64,000 bases of DNA from Amanita rubescens (GCA_015039365.1 WION01000042.1:1-64000), one strand, 5' to 3'; shown: positions 46,089-57,458, counted from the stretch's first letter. The notes: generated by a model from the sequence alone, not told the origin. A program made the numbers and translations.

Positions 46089-46775
46089 ATGCGCTTTTCA
46101 ATCATAGCCGTCTTCTTTCTTTTCCTATGCACCATACTCGCATCACCGGTCACCAAAGGTTGTGATACAAAAGGTGCTTCGGGATCGCTGCATCGCCGGG
46201 GCTGCCTTCGCTCCGATGACAGGAACAAGAACCGTCTTTTCATCACGCTCCAGTACCGTCCGGAAAGACAAGGATTCCATTGGAGCTTACTTCTTGCTCC
46301 CAAGGTGGAGAGCCAGAATTTGGAAGACAGAGACTCCCACTTCTTCCACGCCGTGAACAACCTCACACCCGGCATGCAGCTCGCTGACGGAGAAACGCCA
46401 CCCTGGCGGTATGACCAGCGACCGGGGAACGTGATGAGGAGCCCCACCATGACAGCGCGGATTCTTGTTGCCAAGCTATCCAGTGCCGTGCCATTTGCGC
46501 AGCAAGTACAACATATTGATCAAATTTTAAGCACTGTTCCGATAGTGCAGAACGATGCCAGTTGGACGTGCAGAGTGTGGGCCGAGCATGGGTTGGCAGC
46601 GTTGAGAGCCACGGGTGGTGATTTTAGTTCGATTCCGGATTTGACGGCGGGTGGGGCCTTGGAGATTCAGATAATAGATTTTGCAGAACAGGGCAAGGCA
46701 ACCATTTTGAGGACGGGAAGGAGGTTCGGGCACCTAAACGAGCTTCCTCAGCTTGACTTGAGGGTTCGTCAATAA
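46089..46775 (+). CDS. Secreted protein of an uncharacterised mushroom family
   Basis: Single-exon gene, 228 residues. It starts with a signal peptide (MRFSIIAVFFLFLCTILASP). The body reads RLFITLQYRPERQGFHWSLL, then HFFHAVNNLT, PWRYDQRP, ILVAKLSSAVPFAQQVQHID, IVQNDASWTCRVWAEHGL and a closing strand. From memory this resembles a family common in agaric genomes with a conserved 'YHWSLhh.P', 'HhhN', 'W.Y' and 'WxCxxW' order. The spacing of His and Cys would be compatible with a papain-like fold, but that is only a suggestion. A TATA box lies 84 bases upstream. The frame is intact and cysteines are few. Confidence 0.6.
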   Translation: MRFSIIAVFFLFLCTILASPVTKGCDTKGASGSLHRRGCLRSDDRNKNRLFITLQYRPERQGFHWSLLLAPKVESQNLEDRDSHFFHAVNNLTPGMQLADGETPPWRYDQRPGNVMRSPTMTARILVAKLSSAVPFAQQVQHIDQILSTVPIVQNDASWTCRVWAEHGLAALRATGGDFSSIPDLTAGGALEIQIIDFAEQGKATILRTGRRFGHLNELPQLDLRVRQ

Positions 46776-47416
46776 CTTAGAGCACATCTAATTTTGTACC
46801 ATTACATGTTTGCGATTAATATGTCGTTTTATTAATGTAATTGTTATGTCTTTTATATGTGAGGAGAGGATTAAAGATACCATCTAACTGGCGACATTTG
46901 TCACTGGAAGAGCCGCGTATCGGATCGTGACTGAGATACGATTGCTCGGTGGCTGTTATCGTTCGCGTCGATCACTGTACTATTAATAGTACAATTTCAT
47001 ATTCACTGATTATCTTTCGTAAGAGAAACTTTGGTCTACCGATCAAAGTGGCGATTGGGAGGTGTCGCGCTTTATATAGAGCCAGAACTGCGCCCCCGGC
47101 CCCATGATGAGTGCCACACCGACAACATCCGTGATCGCACCAGTGTTGGTCTTATATAATTATCAGATGAAGACAATAAGACTGATATATTGATAAAGCT
47201 GATGTTGTCGTCCCTGGCGACTGTCGCAGTGACGGTAGATCTGGATGGCGACAAAGTTGATGTAAAGTTCGACGCCGATCTCGATCTCGATCCCGTTGGT
47301 ACTGTCAATGTTGTTGTCGTATCTGAAGTACAAGTCGAAGAAGTTGCGTCGAAGTTGTTGAAAGTGGAGTGTGACGCGCGTTACGCGTGACGATATGAAC
47401 GCAGACTCGTGGCACG
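46776..47416. other. Intergenic
   Basis: Complementary ORFs over 47072-47390 come from a GATCTCGATC-rich stretch and lack family signals. No gene is called. Confidence 0.4.
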
Positions 47417-48118
47417 ATGCACGCCAGCCTTAAACTTTCCCTCATCGTCGGGAGTGTTTTGGTTCTCTATGCCATTTGTACTCACATCTTCCTCTTAAAT
47501 CCTCTACCAAGTTTCGAATACTTTGATTTCCGACCACAATTTACGACCACGATGACTCAGGCTCACCTCAAGGGCTGGCACGCTCGCGCATTGACACATC
47601 CATCCCCGAATCCATACACATTCGTGCCTCGCCGCGAAAACGTCAAAATCGCACTATTGAGGAATAGCCCCCTCGAACACGAAGGCTTCTCCCTTGCTAT
47701 ATTTGCCGAAGACGACGCCTACATCGTCGTAGACGCAATGGGCCGGGTCTTGAACCTCCCATCGACGTCTCCCGATATCAAGGACCTCCTCGACCTCGGC
47801 CATCAGACGCTTAACCTGCCGATCGCCAACACGTTCCGTAACATATGGATGGTCAAGCGACAGATGACGTCACAGCCCATTGACAGGTTTTTCTACTTTT
47901 CTGAGACGGAGAAGAGACAGACCAGCGTGTCTGGGTATTCCCCGACCCATACAGAGTTAGCAAGGCCAGTTGAACACTATACGCATCTTCCGCCCGTGTT
48001 GCAAGAGTTGTTTGGTTTAGTCTTAGAGGCGAGGGAGGGTTATCAGCCAGGCCGAGATGGAGGGAACGCTGATAATGAAGTTATTTCAAAGGTGATGGCA
48101 GTTTTGGGTGATCTCTGA
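47417..48118 (+). CDS. Hypothetical single-pass membrane protein
   Basis: Single-exon ORF of 233 residues. Residues 5-27 (LKLSLIVGSVLVLYAICTHI and onward) form an N-terminal anchor or uncleaved signal. The rest is soluble and well balanced: YTFVPRRENVKIALLRNSPL, EGFSLAIFAEDDAYIVVDAM, LLDLGHQTLNLPIANTFRNI, and a C-terminal helix rich in Glu and Ala. No catalytic motif or repeat is seen and I do not recognise the family. The long open frame with natural composition supports a real gene. A type II membrane or secretory-pathway location is inferred. Confidence 0.6.
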   Translation: MHASLKLSLIVGSVLVLYAICTHIFLLNPLPSFEYFDFRPQFTTTMTQAHLKGWHARALTHPSPNPYTFVPRRENVKIALLRNSPLEHEGFSLAIFAEDDAYIVVDAMGRVLNLPSTSPDIKDLLDLGHQTLNLPIANTFRNIWMVKRQMTSQPIDRFFYFSETEKRQTSVSGYSPTHTELARPVEHYTHLPPVLQELFGLVLEAREGYQPGRDGGNADNEVISKVMAVLGDL

Positions 48119-48913
48119 GCGTATTACTCGTGTATGTTTGCATTTTTTGGCTTTCGATTCTTGATATCATGTTATGTAGTTGTTTTGTGTCATTATATCA
48201 TTGTGCTTGTTACTTTTGAAGATAACGCCAACTGGTACCGTCAACGCACAGTGTTCACTCTTTTGTTGCTAGGCTCGCTACTCACAGAACCTTCAGATCC
48301 CATGTATCCTATTGCTCTAGTTTGCTATTGTGAGAACTTAGAATATGCTACATTGCTAAATTCAGGCGACACGGTTCGACATGTGGCGGCGGAAACTAAA
48401 TATCACCAACAATAGACAACAGTATTGGATAGTGTTGATGTTATGGCATCCAAGAAACACACAAGAAGCGTATCATAAACTACGGGGAAGTTTCAACGTC
48501 GGTGTTACTATAGACAGCACCGTCGTGGCATCCAACAAATGAACAAGAAACGTACCATAAACGACAGAGAAGATTCGATATTAATTGCTACACCAAAAAC
48601 GTACAAAGGTCAGGATATAGAACAAGCTATATTACTAGATTGTTGCGCAGGTTGAGAAGTAAAACTAACTTGGGAGGTGTTCTGCCACAAATTTCACAGT
48701 TCTTGCCTGGCAGCGGTTGCACCCAAGAACGTCCAGGATAGCTTGTTTCGTGCAAACCCCTGAGTTAAGTCTCTAGCCCCGCAATACGCCGAACAAGGTC
48801 TAAGAATGCTACCATCGATGCTACAACGGCTGACGCCCCGGATGTACTACACAGAAGACAAAGCGCATATACCCTCATCCATTGCCATTTCAACTTCCTT
48901 AACAACATCCTCA
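48119..48913. other. Intergenic
   Basis: AT-rich 3' region of the membrane protein gene. No gene, RNA or repeat was recognised. Confidence 0.4.
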
Positions 48914-49521
48914 TCACTCTGCTCTGATGGCACAACCGAGGAAGTCAAGAATCTGTTGCCGCCTAATAATGACTGTAGGAGCAGGGAATGCAGGGAGCGC
49001 GGGGAGTCCAAGCACCTCCGCAAGTGCAATGCAATCGGCAACTGCAAAATGTCAAATTAACTTTACGGCTTCGCAGATCATCACTTACCGGTGAGCGTTA
49101 ACAACGCATCCTTGGTTACCGGGAGCCCTGCATCTCCCACCCCTGGCGGGTAGGCGAGAGGTGCATCATGAGATGCGGTGGCATTGTGAAGCAGTATCGG
49201 CAGCCGCTGTTGGCTGGACGAAGATGAATTATTGACCATCAGACTTGGAAAAAATCACCTTTCTAGCAAATTGTCGAGGCGTTGAATAACGGCATTGTGT
49301 CGCTCCGCCTCCTGGGCGAGCGCGGCGTTGTGTTTCTCCGCCTGCTGGGCGAGCGCGGCGTTGTGTTGCTCCGCCTGCTGGGCGAGTGCGGCAGCGTGTT
49401 GCTGGGTTTGCTGGGCAAACCCTTGTTGAAAATTCGCGGGATGCATATTCGGAATCAATCTAATTTGTTCGGATGCGGCGATAAGATGTTGACCAAGAAG
49501 TTGAAAGTTGGGCTGGGCCAT
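48914..49521 (-). CDS. Coiled-coil protein with 11-residue repeats
   Basis: Minus-strand gene in three exons. Exon 1 (from 49521) starts MAQPNFQLLGQHLIAASEQI and runs into three to four near-perfect 11-residue units (AEQHNAALAQQ), then RLDNLLER. A 45-base intron (GTGATTTT to TCGTCCAG) leads to a segment with LLHNATASHDAPLAYPPGVG and VTKDALLTLTG. A second intron leads to the last exon (ADCIALAEVLGLPALPAF to FLGCAIRAE), ending at 48914. The plan of a MAQP start, coiled coil, Asn/Pro linker and compact helical end matches, from memory, an abundant family in Agaricomycetes of unknown function. Hendecad repeats predict a parallel coiled coil. The repeats are almost identical at DNA level, so their number may vary. 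Confidence 0.65.
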
Positions 49522-49776
49522 GAAAACGACGGTGGATTAAGAGGGCGTCGAGTGGTGTCGCGTGAATCAAGTGAACGCTATATATGCACGTATCACGTGG
49601 CTCGGCAACTTCCGGCATTTGAACGAGACGCCGATTCCCCGTGTCCACCCACTGTTCTACTGGATGACTAAATGACAATTATGCACTTTGGTATAGATGT
49701 GGATCTGAAGCAAGGTTGGTGCTGACGCAGGCGGCGGTTTACCTTGAGTGAACATTATGTACGACGAGTCGCTTTG

Positions 49777-50991
49777 ATGGCAGCGCCTGGCCGATACCAC
49801 CACCAAATCCTCGACGCTCCAGGGCCTCGCACAGACCCTCAGTTCTCTGCTGGAAGAGAAGTGCGTATATCACTCTTACCACACACACCCAAATTCATTC
49901 CCTTAATCGAGGTCAAAGACTTTCTCCGGAACAATGCCAAAATCCTCGTCATCGGCACCGGTGGCTTGGGTTGCGAGATCTTGGCTAACTTAGCTTTAAC
50001 CGGATTCACGTTATAGACATGGACACGACTAATATCAATAATCTGAATCGGCAGTTTCTGTTCAGGTGCGTGTGTTGCGTGCGTCCCAGTCGCTGCGAGT
50101 ATAAATGCTGAATTGCGTCGTAGGCATAAAGACGTCGGTAAACCCAAAGCGACGGATGCAGCCGAGTTTATTATGAAGCGCGTTCCGGGTGTGAATGTCA
50201 CTCCATAAGTTACTAGTCCCGTTCGTTATCACTATCGCGAGACAATGAACCATCGCAGATACTTTGGAAAGATACAAGATAGGGGAGAGGACTACTATCT
50301 GCAATTTAACCTCGTTATATGCGGTTTGGACTCTGTCGAGGCAAGGCGGTGGATAAACGCGACTTTGGTCCCTATGGTGGACTCCGACAACCCAGAGAGC
50401 TTGAGGCCACTCATTGATGGTGGAACTGAAGGTGCGTATCAAATCTCAACCGCGTTTTCTCGGCAACATAACAACTGTGGCTTTCAGGATTTAAAGGCCA
50501 AGCGAGGGTAATCCTCCCGACTATAACGTCATGTTACGAATGTTCGTTGGACATGTTGAACAAACCTACCGCTTTTCCGATTTGCACCATTTCCAATACG
50601 CCTAGGCTCCCTGAACATTGTATAGAGTGAGCATCTGTGTTGGAGTGGTCGCGAGTACATGGGGGTACGTATATGCGCTCACCGGTGGCGATGATTGGAC
50701 GTTTTTTTAGAGCTAATTGAGAAGCAAGACATGTACGTCCTGTGGTAGCTTCAATCACTAAAACTTTTTTTGACGCGGCTTTTTTTCTTCACCCCTACTA
50801 GCCAAATCAAGAAACCATCATTGTCTACACCTAACAAGCAGATTTATCTCCAAGCTCCGCCGCAGTTGGAAGAAGCTACCCGGCCGAATTTGGCGAAGAA
50901 GGTATCGGAGCTCGTACCCCCGGGAGGAGATATTACCGTCACGGCGAGTACGTTACCGTTTAGTCTTTCCCTTCGTATCATATATACTTGA
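49777..50991 (+). pseudogene. UBA3: Decayed copy of UBA3 (NEDD8-activating enzyme E1 catalytic subunit)
   Basis: UBA3 adenylates NEDD8 and passes it to its E2. Recognisable parts are GPRTDPQFSAG, FLRNNAKILVIGTGGLGCEI (ATP site), [67 protein letters not shown] (active-site Cys) and [10 protein letters not shown]. The copy is broken in several ways. Bases are lost at about 50013 before VIDMD. The splice donor near 50205 is gone. A TGA at about 50627 takes the place of an expected Trp codon. Between the active-site Cys and the C-terminal IYLQAPPQLEEATRPNLAKK some 150-200 residues are missing, apart from a scrap near 50740. It is a non-functional relic; a working copy must lie elsewhere. Confidence 0.8.
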
Positions 50992-51361
50992 ATCGCCGGT
51001 GGTTGTGAGGGAGCGGAAAGCTCTCGTGACTAGACAGAAAATCTATAATCTATAACGCTCCGCGTGAGAGAAGTGTGAGAGAGTGTATAAGCTAGAGTGG
51101 GAGTCATTGCATCTACAAAAGGTCAAGTAAACATCGGGAAGGCTGATCTACGCGTTCACTGGATGGTATAGAATGTGAAAGGGTGTATGCTGCAAAAGCC
51201 TGCTATTCCCCGTTTGCTCGGGAGGAACAAAATGACAAGCTACGATATGGGATTGGATATAGACCGAGGATGCGTCGCATTTTACAGGTCTGCTTTACAT
51301 AAACGGTATTCTGTCAAGGTAACAATGCGTATCTGGTATAGAACTTTCATAAACGTAAGAT

Positions 51362-51730
51362 TCACATCAAACTTTGCCCGTATATCAACATCCGCAATGC
51401 CATCGGCATGAAATCATCCTTGTAGTGCTCCTGGATATCCGATTTTTCGACGGCAAACGAAATGCAACACCAGTTATCCTTGTTGAGCGCACTCCTTGCG
51501 CTTTTATTTTGTTCCACCACTTTGGCAAGACGCCCTTTCCTTTTCTCAGCGAGGTTGAGAAAATGACGAAAGTCGGGGTATGGATCTTCTAACCCATATA
51601 AACCCCGACCTCCTCGACTCGCAGTCTGTACGCATCGATAAGTCGGTCCATCGCTTCCTCCTCTGTCGGGATGGAATCCAGATAATCGTGCGATGAGGCA
51701 ACTGCACGAGTAGCGGGTACGGGTTGACAT
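51362..51730 (-). pseudogene. 3' fragment of a MYND-type zinc-finger protein gene
   Basis: On the minus strand two frames give AMDRLIDAYRLRVEEVG and EDPYPDFRHFLNLAEKRKGR, then VEKSDIQEHYKDDFMPMALR. From memory these match the C-terminal half of agaric MYND-finger proteins, where they appear in this order. The frame must shift near 51590 and again near 51490. The zinc finger itself is absent. It lies tail to tail with the UBA3 relic. I treat it as a decayed fragment. Confidence 0.45.
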
Positions 51731-52852
51731 GTTGGGTACCCGTATTGCGGGTGCTACCTGCCGGCGCGGGTATGGGGGAGATTGAAAATTTGTGGTGAGG
51801 TGGTGCTACTATGTGGGGAGGACGAGGTTGATGAGGTCGATATCGATTGATTGATTCTGGGAGGTATGCAGTCCCTCCCATGGCGGAATCGGGTTTGTGC
51901 GAGTGGACTATAGGATAAACGAAAGACCGTCACCATTCTAATTCTGTTCGGTGATGCAGGAGAGAAACGCACTCTTTATTCACGAATCACGACCAGTCCG
52001 GTCTCCGTACATTAGTCATGGGCGAGGCAGAGCCTAAGCTTTAACCTTTCTGCAGTTGACGACACCTGCCATTATGATCCTCCCCCGATCCTCCTCTCCC
52101 AAAAAGCTCGCCGGCGTTGCCCCCTCTTAGTAAAAGGGATGTAGTGTTGAGAAACCGCGACGAGCGACCGTGTCGAAGAACCTTTAACCGTCGGTGATGG
52201 TGCAAACAATGCTGGTGGGAAACATCGATGGGGGACTCGGATGAGGGCGACAAGGAAGGGGAGAGAGATAGAGGACAACGTACGGATCGCCGAGGGATGT
52301 TACCCAGTGCTGAATGCTTGGCGAGCGCCGCTGCCCCGAACCGTTCTGGCAATAACTTAAGGCATCGGACAATTTTCAGATTCTGACCGCTGGGCCCTGG
52401 CGCCATAATGGATTTATCGTAGAACGATATCGAGACGTACATACTTACCCGGCACACGTTCGGCAGGTATAAACATACCGCAACAGAGCGCACTTAGCAT
52501 AGCGTAAACACAACACAACATAACTGATACGGACTGCTCTCACCCTCAGGCCTTAATCGTCTTGTGGTGCCTCATTTCTATCACCGTCTATCCACCGCAT
52601 ATCTCCATTCAACACGTGATGATGCATTGACCACACATTATCATGCATGATAACGCATAATAATGCATGCATGGATCCGATTTAGTGTTTTTGAACGGCT
52701 GTGACAACGTGAATGAAGGGTGTCTTTGCCACAGTGGTGGGAGTTTGGTTTGTCCAGAAATAACCTTTTGCGGATTCAATAATCAATTCAATTGGAGTGC
52801 GCGCGTGGAAGTCACAGCCTCCGTTGCTTTCCTTGGCAAGCCAAAGCTTGTC
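51731..52852. other. Intergenic with ATGC-rich repeat
   Basis: A short minus-strand reading frame near 52290-52410 (MAPGPSGQNLKIVRCLKLLP) looks coding-like but could not be extended into a gene. An ATGC-rich repeat at about 52610-52672 has an inverted relative near 60650. Confidence 0.35.
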
Positions 52853-54571
52853 ATGGAACCCGAATACTATACGCGGTCCAGCCTATCCAAGAAGCCCAAC
52901 TTGTTCATCTATGCTTTTCTCATCACCTTCGGCTTCCTCACCCTCTTCTTCTGGCAAAAGAATGTCATGTTGACCTCGTGTCCCACAACTTTCACCATCG
53001 ACGACCATTTCAAGCCGGGATCGTCGATAGGCTTCGACTCCCGCCTCCAGAAACACAAGAGAATCGCCATCGCGTCTGGCTTTGGCTACCATTTTGATGT
53101 TTACCTTGCCTTGGCTTGGACGCTTGAGCGAGTTATGAAGGGTCGGGGTCAGATAGACGTGTACGCGCGAACGCCGCTTCATTTCGAGTTTGAAAAGGTG
53201 GTCCAGCGGCTGGGCTTGTATCACGGAGTCATCAAAGATCCGCAACAACTCTTCCTCGACCTCGCTGATCACAGTTTGGACGACCCCATTGATATGGTCA
53301 TACTGGGAACTTGTGAAATCGAGTGAGTTGAGTTTCGCTTGCAACGTTATTCACTCATCCCTGTCTTTTTTTCCCTCCCCCTTCTACATGATCTGGGTAG
53401 CCTACGTTATATGCACGAAAAGCTTCTGGATGCGTGGGAGCTCAGAGACGACGAACACAAGTTCGAGCTCGTCTGTATCGTCCATCATGTTGAAGACCGA
53501 CTTTGGCAGTCCAACATTCATGAATGGTCTCGCCGGAATGCCTTTCGCGTTCTCACGATCTCAGAACAGTTTGTTCCTTTCTGATTACCTATACGTTTTA
53601 CTCACTAGACGATCCTTATCCAGTGTTCGGAAAGCCTTTCATCGAAGGTTCCAAAAGAATGCTTCCGAGCCCGAGCCCCTCATCCGTTCTGCCGGATTTG
53701 AATACATACCCGTCGATGTCCACGTCCCAGTTTTGAACAGATCGATTGCACGCCAGCACTCTTCGTCGCTTCTGTCGAACGCAGTCATTCAGGGATCATT
53801 CTCTGTCGATCGCCGCGATTATTTGACCATATTTGATGATCTTATCAACGGTCTGCACGGTCAGTATAATTCACTCTTCTGTTCAGAATACCTCATCCCC
53901 GTCTCGGTAGATGATCCAAAAGCGTGGGGGTATTTACCTCTCGAAAATCATTCGTCATATCTCCCAGACCCCGACCTCCCCGATCAACCATTTAAATTGC
54001 ATCTTATTGGATCAGGCTGGCTGGACGTCCCTCCGGAATTGAAGAACATCATCGTGTTTCACATCAACCTCAACTATACACAGTTCTACAACCTCATGGC
54101 CACCATGGACATCTGCGTACCCGCGTTCCCGAACAACGACGAGTATTTTGAGAAGGAGGCAACCTCGACGGCAGCGATGTGTTTAGAATCAGATGTGAGT
54201 TCGCGCCCATCCCCTAGAACCCATTCGATTGTTACTACTGACTGCTTCCTCAGGTGCCCCTCCTCGTGACTCGACGCATCCGTGAGTCTTATGCCCACCT
54301 GGACGATGACAGAGTCGTCGTAACCCGTCCGGCGGCAATGAGCGAGATAGCCGCCATCCGATCGCTCCGGACGAACAGCATTTCCACCTTTCTGGCTAGC
54401 GACCCGGCCCAAGTAGGCGTTAAACTTGGCACCCACCCGCGCCTGCGTGAAGCGGCCGAACGGATGCTGAGCGCAAGTTGGCACAGGTCTAGGGGGGGAT
54501 TCGACGCTGTCAAGCGACAGATTTGGAATCAGAATGAGGCTGTCGTCACTAAGCTTATCCTCGATATGTGA
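52853..54571 (+). CDS. Type II membrane glycosyltransferase-like protein
   Basis: About 500 residues in four exons. After a short cytosolic tail (MEPEYYTRSSLSKKPN) there is one membrane span (LFIYAFLITFGFLTLFFW), the layout of Golgi glycosyltransferases. The luminal part has a Rossmann-like start (RIAIASGFGYHFDVYLALAW), VDMVILGTCEI-type strands in the order used by GT-B enzymes, VCIVHHVEDRLW, RVLTISEQ, FKLHLIGSGWLDVPPELKN, and YNLMATMDICVPAFPNNDEY near the end. Junctions near 53322, 53571 and 54195 keep frame. The last exon opens VPLLVTRRIRESYAHL and ends ILDM. GT-B membership is inferred from the alternation of strands and the 'GSG' segment; the donor and acceptor are unknown. Confidence 0.6.
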
Positions 54572-55727
54572 TTTGAATTCCCCCCGCCCTCGGGCCTCCA
54601 CGTCGACTGGTAGAACTTTGGATATTGATTTTGTTGTACTGTGCCGGCTTACCACGCGTTTTGCAGGAGGACAATTTGTATTTTACCCATTTAAATGAAC
54701 TTTGCTTGTGAAATGCTATACACCCTCAGTGGCTTGTATTTATTGTACATTGGCGATGTCAACCGATTACTATATAGTTTTAGCAGAGTAGTGGTGGTCA
54801 GATTTTGTGGAACAAATGGTGACACGGGCATGGCGGGATGAACAGGGTGAGGGCCGGTAAAAGGTCGCAGAGCTGGGGAATATGCCCACTACGTCGACGT
54901 GGAGGTTGGTAGATTCTACGTTGGTCTTGGATAAATTGTGACGATAACGGGACTACAATGCCGCGAGGGTAACGCTGGAGGCCAGTGGCGGAAGGGGCTA
55001 ACTTTGACGATTGAGTTGAAGGTGGACTCGGGAGATGTCCAAGTTACCGCAAGGCATTCGTACAGGACTTGCGTTGTGGGGCTGTATGTGGTTATGAGGT
55101 ATGCCAGGAACTGAAGAGTTGAGCGGGTAGGAGCCAAATGAAGTTATTGCAAGCTGGAAGGCGGGTCGCGAGCGAGTAGTTGTCATAGTTGAAAGAGAAA
55201 GTAGCACCTGTCTCAGAAGCTGGTCGTGGAAGTGCAGGAAGCCTGGGGCGGGCTTGACCCGGAAGTTTTTGCAGGGCGGGCCGAGGACCGGCCCCGAATC
55301 CCACTTGGCACTGCGCGAGCGGTTTAGCCACCATCTTACCCTGATCATTGTCAGCTAGTGATGAAAACGACAGGCGCGCCTTATCACCACGCTTCCTGAG
55401 GTCAACCCTCCCGGAATATAGCATCGCTATGGTAACCAACTACCCTAATGAGTAAGCGCTGCCAATTCAAGTCGCACAGCTTTGCCACACAACGTCTTAA
55501 CAGGCACCGGCTTACCGATTATCGTGACCATCCCTCCATCATACACTTGGATTCCGTCAAGCCGGATAGGAACACGTAGCAGAATGAAAGGGCACAACGT
55601 GCCGGACGCTCACAACACGCCCGCGGTCGGACCCTTCCCATCACTTCTCTCTATCCTCAACAATAATTCGAAGGTGCGCAGCGTATATTCAATGCAGGGA
55701 TGCGCGCTTCTTGAAGTCAACAGTCTC
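54572..55727. other. Intergenic
   Basis: No gene is supported. The minus-strand ORF at 55092-55439 lacks a domain or exon partners. Confidence 0.4.
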
Positions 55728-57458
55728 AGTCTCCCATTCGATCTGTCCTAAGTCCAACGACGGTCGACCTAATGAGAGAGATTCTCTACAAAGAAGACTA
55801 CATCAAACTCGCGGCCCAGCTAGACTATTCCTCGGACGCCAAGAATTTCTTGGATTTCACTCTTCATATGCTTCGCCATGACTCTTACTTATCAAAAAAG
55901 GATTCTTCAATCATAGAAACGACGCGGCGGGCAAGACGATTTATGCTGCAAGTTATCACAAAGACGCACACGCCTCATGATCCCGACTGTTATTCCTTGC
56001 CATTGCTCCTCTATACGCTCAACTATGTGAAGGTACATAACATTTCAACTTAGTAGCTCACTCTGGAACTTAATAGTCAATAGCTTGAAATTCCCACTGC
56101 GTCCGTCCTAGTACACACACTGCAATTTGACCTTATAAGGGAGGTTCTATCCAGAGAAGACTACGTCATCCTTGCGACACAGCTAGATGATGCTTCAGAT
56201 GCCAGAAACTTGTTGGATTTCATTCTTCATATTCTTCGTAATCCTCGGTTGTCAACTCAGGACTCTTCCGTTCCGGATATCAGCCGGCGTGCAAGGCGTT
56301 TTATGTTTAAAATTATCTCAAAGATGCCTATCATACCGTCGTCCCTGATGGTAACTGGAGTCAGCATACCATTCGAGCGTAATTACATTGGTAGCGGCGG
56401 CTTTGGGCACGTTTTCAGGGGCGAACTACAGGGGAAAGTCGTCGCACTAAAGGCGCTGTACAAGTCTGACAATAATATCGTGAGTGTTTCATGCAGTTGT
56501 TGTAGCATCTTCGTTGATTTCGGCTTTGACAGGCCTTCTGTCGAGAAGCACTGATGTGGCGATCTCTCAAGCATGAATCCGTGCTCCCGTTTTTGGGAAT
56601 ATACGAACACAAAGACGACGCAACTTCACAATTCTTCTTCATCTCACAGTATATGAAGAATGGAACTCTAGCCCGATGGCGGAAGCAAGAAAATCCGTCA
56701 ATAGCTGAGATAATGAAACGAGTACGTCGTTTATTACTTATTTCTTCATCGAACACTCACGCCGTTCGAAGATATTGGCAGTTTCTCAAGGCATGCAATA
56801 TATTCATTCAGTGGGCGCAGTTCATGGCGATCTCCGCGGGGTATTCTTCTAAACACACGATGTTTTGCAATACTGACTCTTCTCCTCAGGAGAATGTGCT
56901 ATTGGATGATAACCTTCGCGTTCAAATTGCGGACTTTGGATTAACCCGCCTCTCGGAAGCTACAAATACGCGATCGGGAGCGCTACATCTAAACTTTGCG
57001 GCACCAGAGTTATTTGGAATCCCTGAGGACGATGGCGATCCGTCCGACGACCCACCTCCCAGAACACAAATGTCGGATGTCTACGCGTTTGGATGCCTTT
57101 TTTATGAAGTGCGTTATAACAAATATGCTGATCCTTCTTCAAATCCTGATTTGCTTAGATCTACTATGATAGTATCCCTTTTGCTGGAAAATCAGACATG
57201 CAAATCTTGACCCTCGTCTCCCGAGGGGTACTTCCACCTCGACTAGCAGAGCAGCCATTGAGAGATGAGGCGTGGGACCTGATTCAGCGTTGCTGGACAA
57301 GGGAACCATTGAAACGGCCAACAATGGAGGAAGTTATGACAAGCATGCTGGTCGAGATACTGCAAGAAACACCATCGCCCTCACCAACGCCCAGTAGTGC
57401 AGTGCGCAAGCTGAAATTTTCTACAAATTTTCCTGCTAATATTTTGATCATCCATTAG
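55728..57458 (+). CDS. TKL-type protein kinase with duplicated N-terminal module
   Basis: Multi-exon gene of about 480 residues. Two copies of a helical module of about 65 residues come first: REILYKEDYIKLAAQLDYSS to RRARRFMLQVITK (from 55772), then REVLSREDYVILATQLDDAS to RRARRFMFKIISK (from about 56137). The kinase domain follows: NYIGSGGFGHVFRGEL (Gly loop), KVVALKAL (Lys), EHKDDATSQFFFISQYMKNG, SQGMQYIHSVGAVHGDLRGE (catalytic loop, split by an intron), VQIADFGLTRL (DFG), NFAAPELFG, MSDVYAFGCLFYEV and CWTREPLKRPTMEEVM. All catalytic residues are present. The HGDLRG loop is typical of tyrosine-kinase-like families expanded in Agaricomycetes. The ATG is unclear: the first module extends upstream of 55772 in frame, so a 5' exon may be missing. 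Confidence 0.8.
55730..56335 (+). repeat. Intragenic tandem duplication, period about 364 bases
   Basis: GAAGACTAC at 55793 and 56157 mark corresponding points of two diverged copies encoding the kinase's N-terminal module. The copies align from the SVL...REIL segment to the RRARRFM segment. Confidence 0.65.

Noticed and set aside
47072..47390. Complementary acidic and Ser-rich ORFs
   Set aside because: Both come from a GATCTCGATC-rich stretch, which opens several frames at once.
52041..52493. Minus-strand ORF including MAPGPSGQNLKIVRCLKLLP
   Set aside because: The first 40 residues look coding, but no downstream exon joins and no family is recognised. Left out as unsupported.
54086..54655. 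189-codon ORF antisense to the glycosyltransferase-like gene
   Set aside because: It mirrors the coding strand of a supported gene; a shadow ORF.
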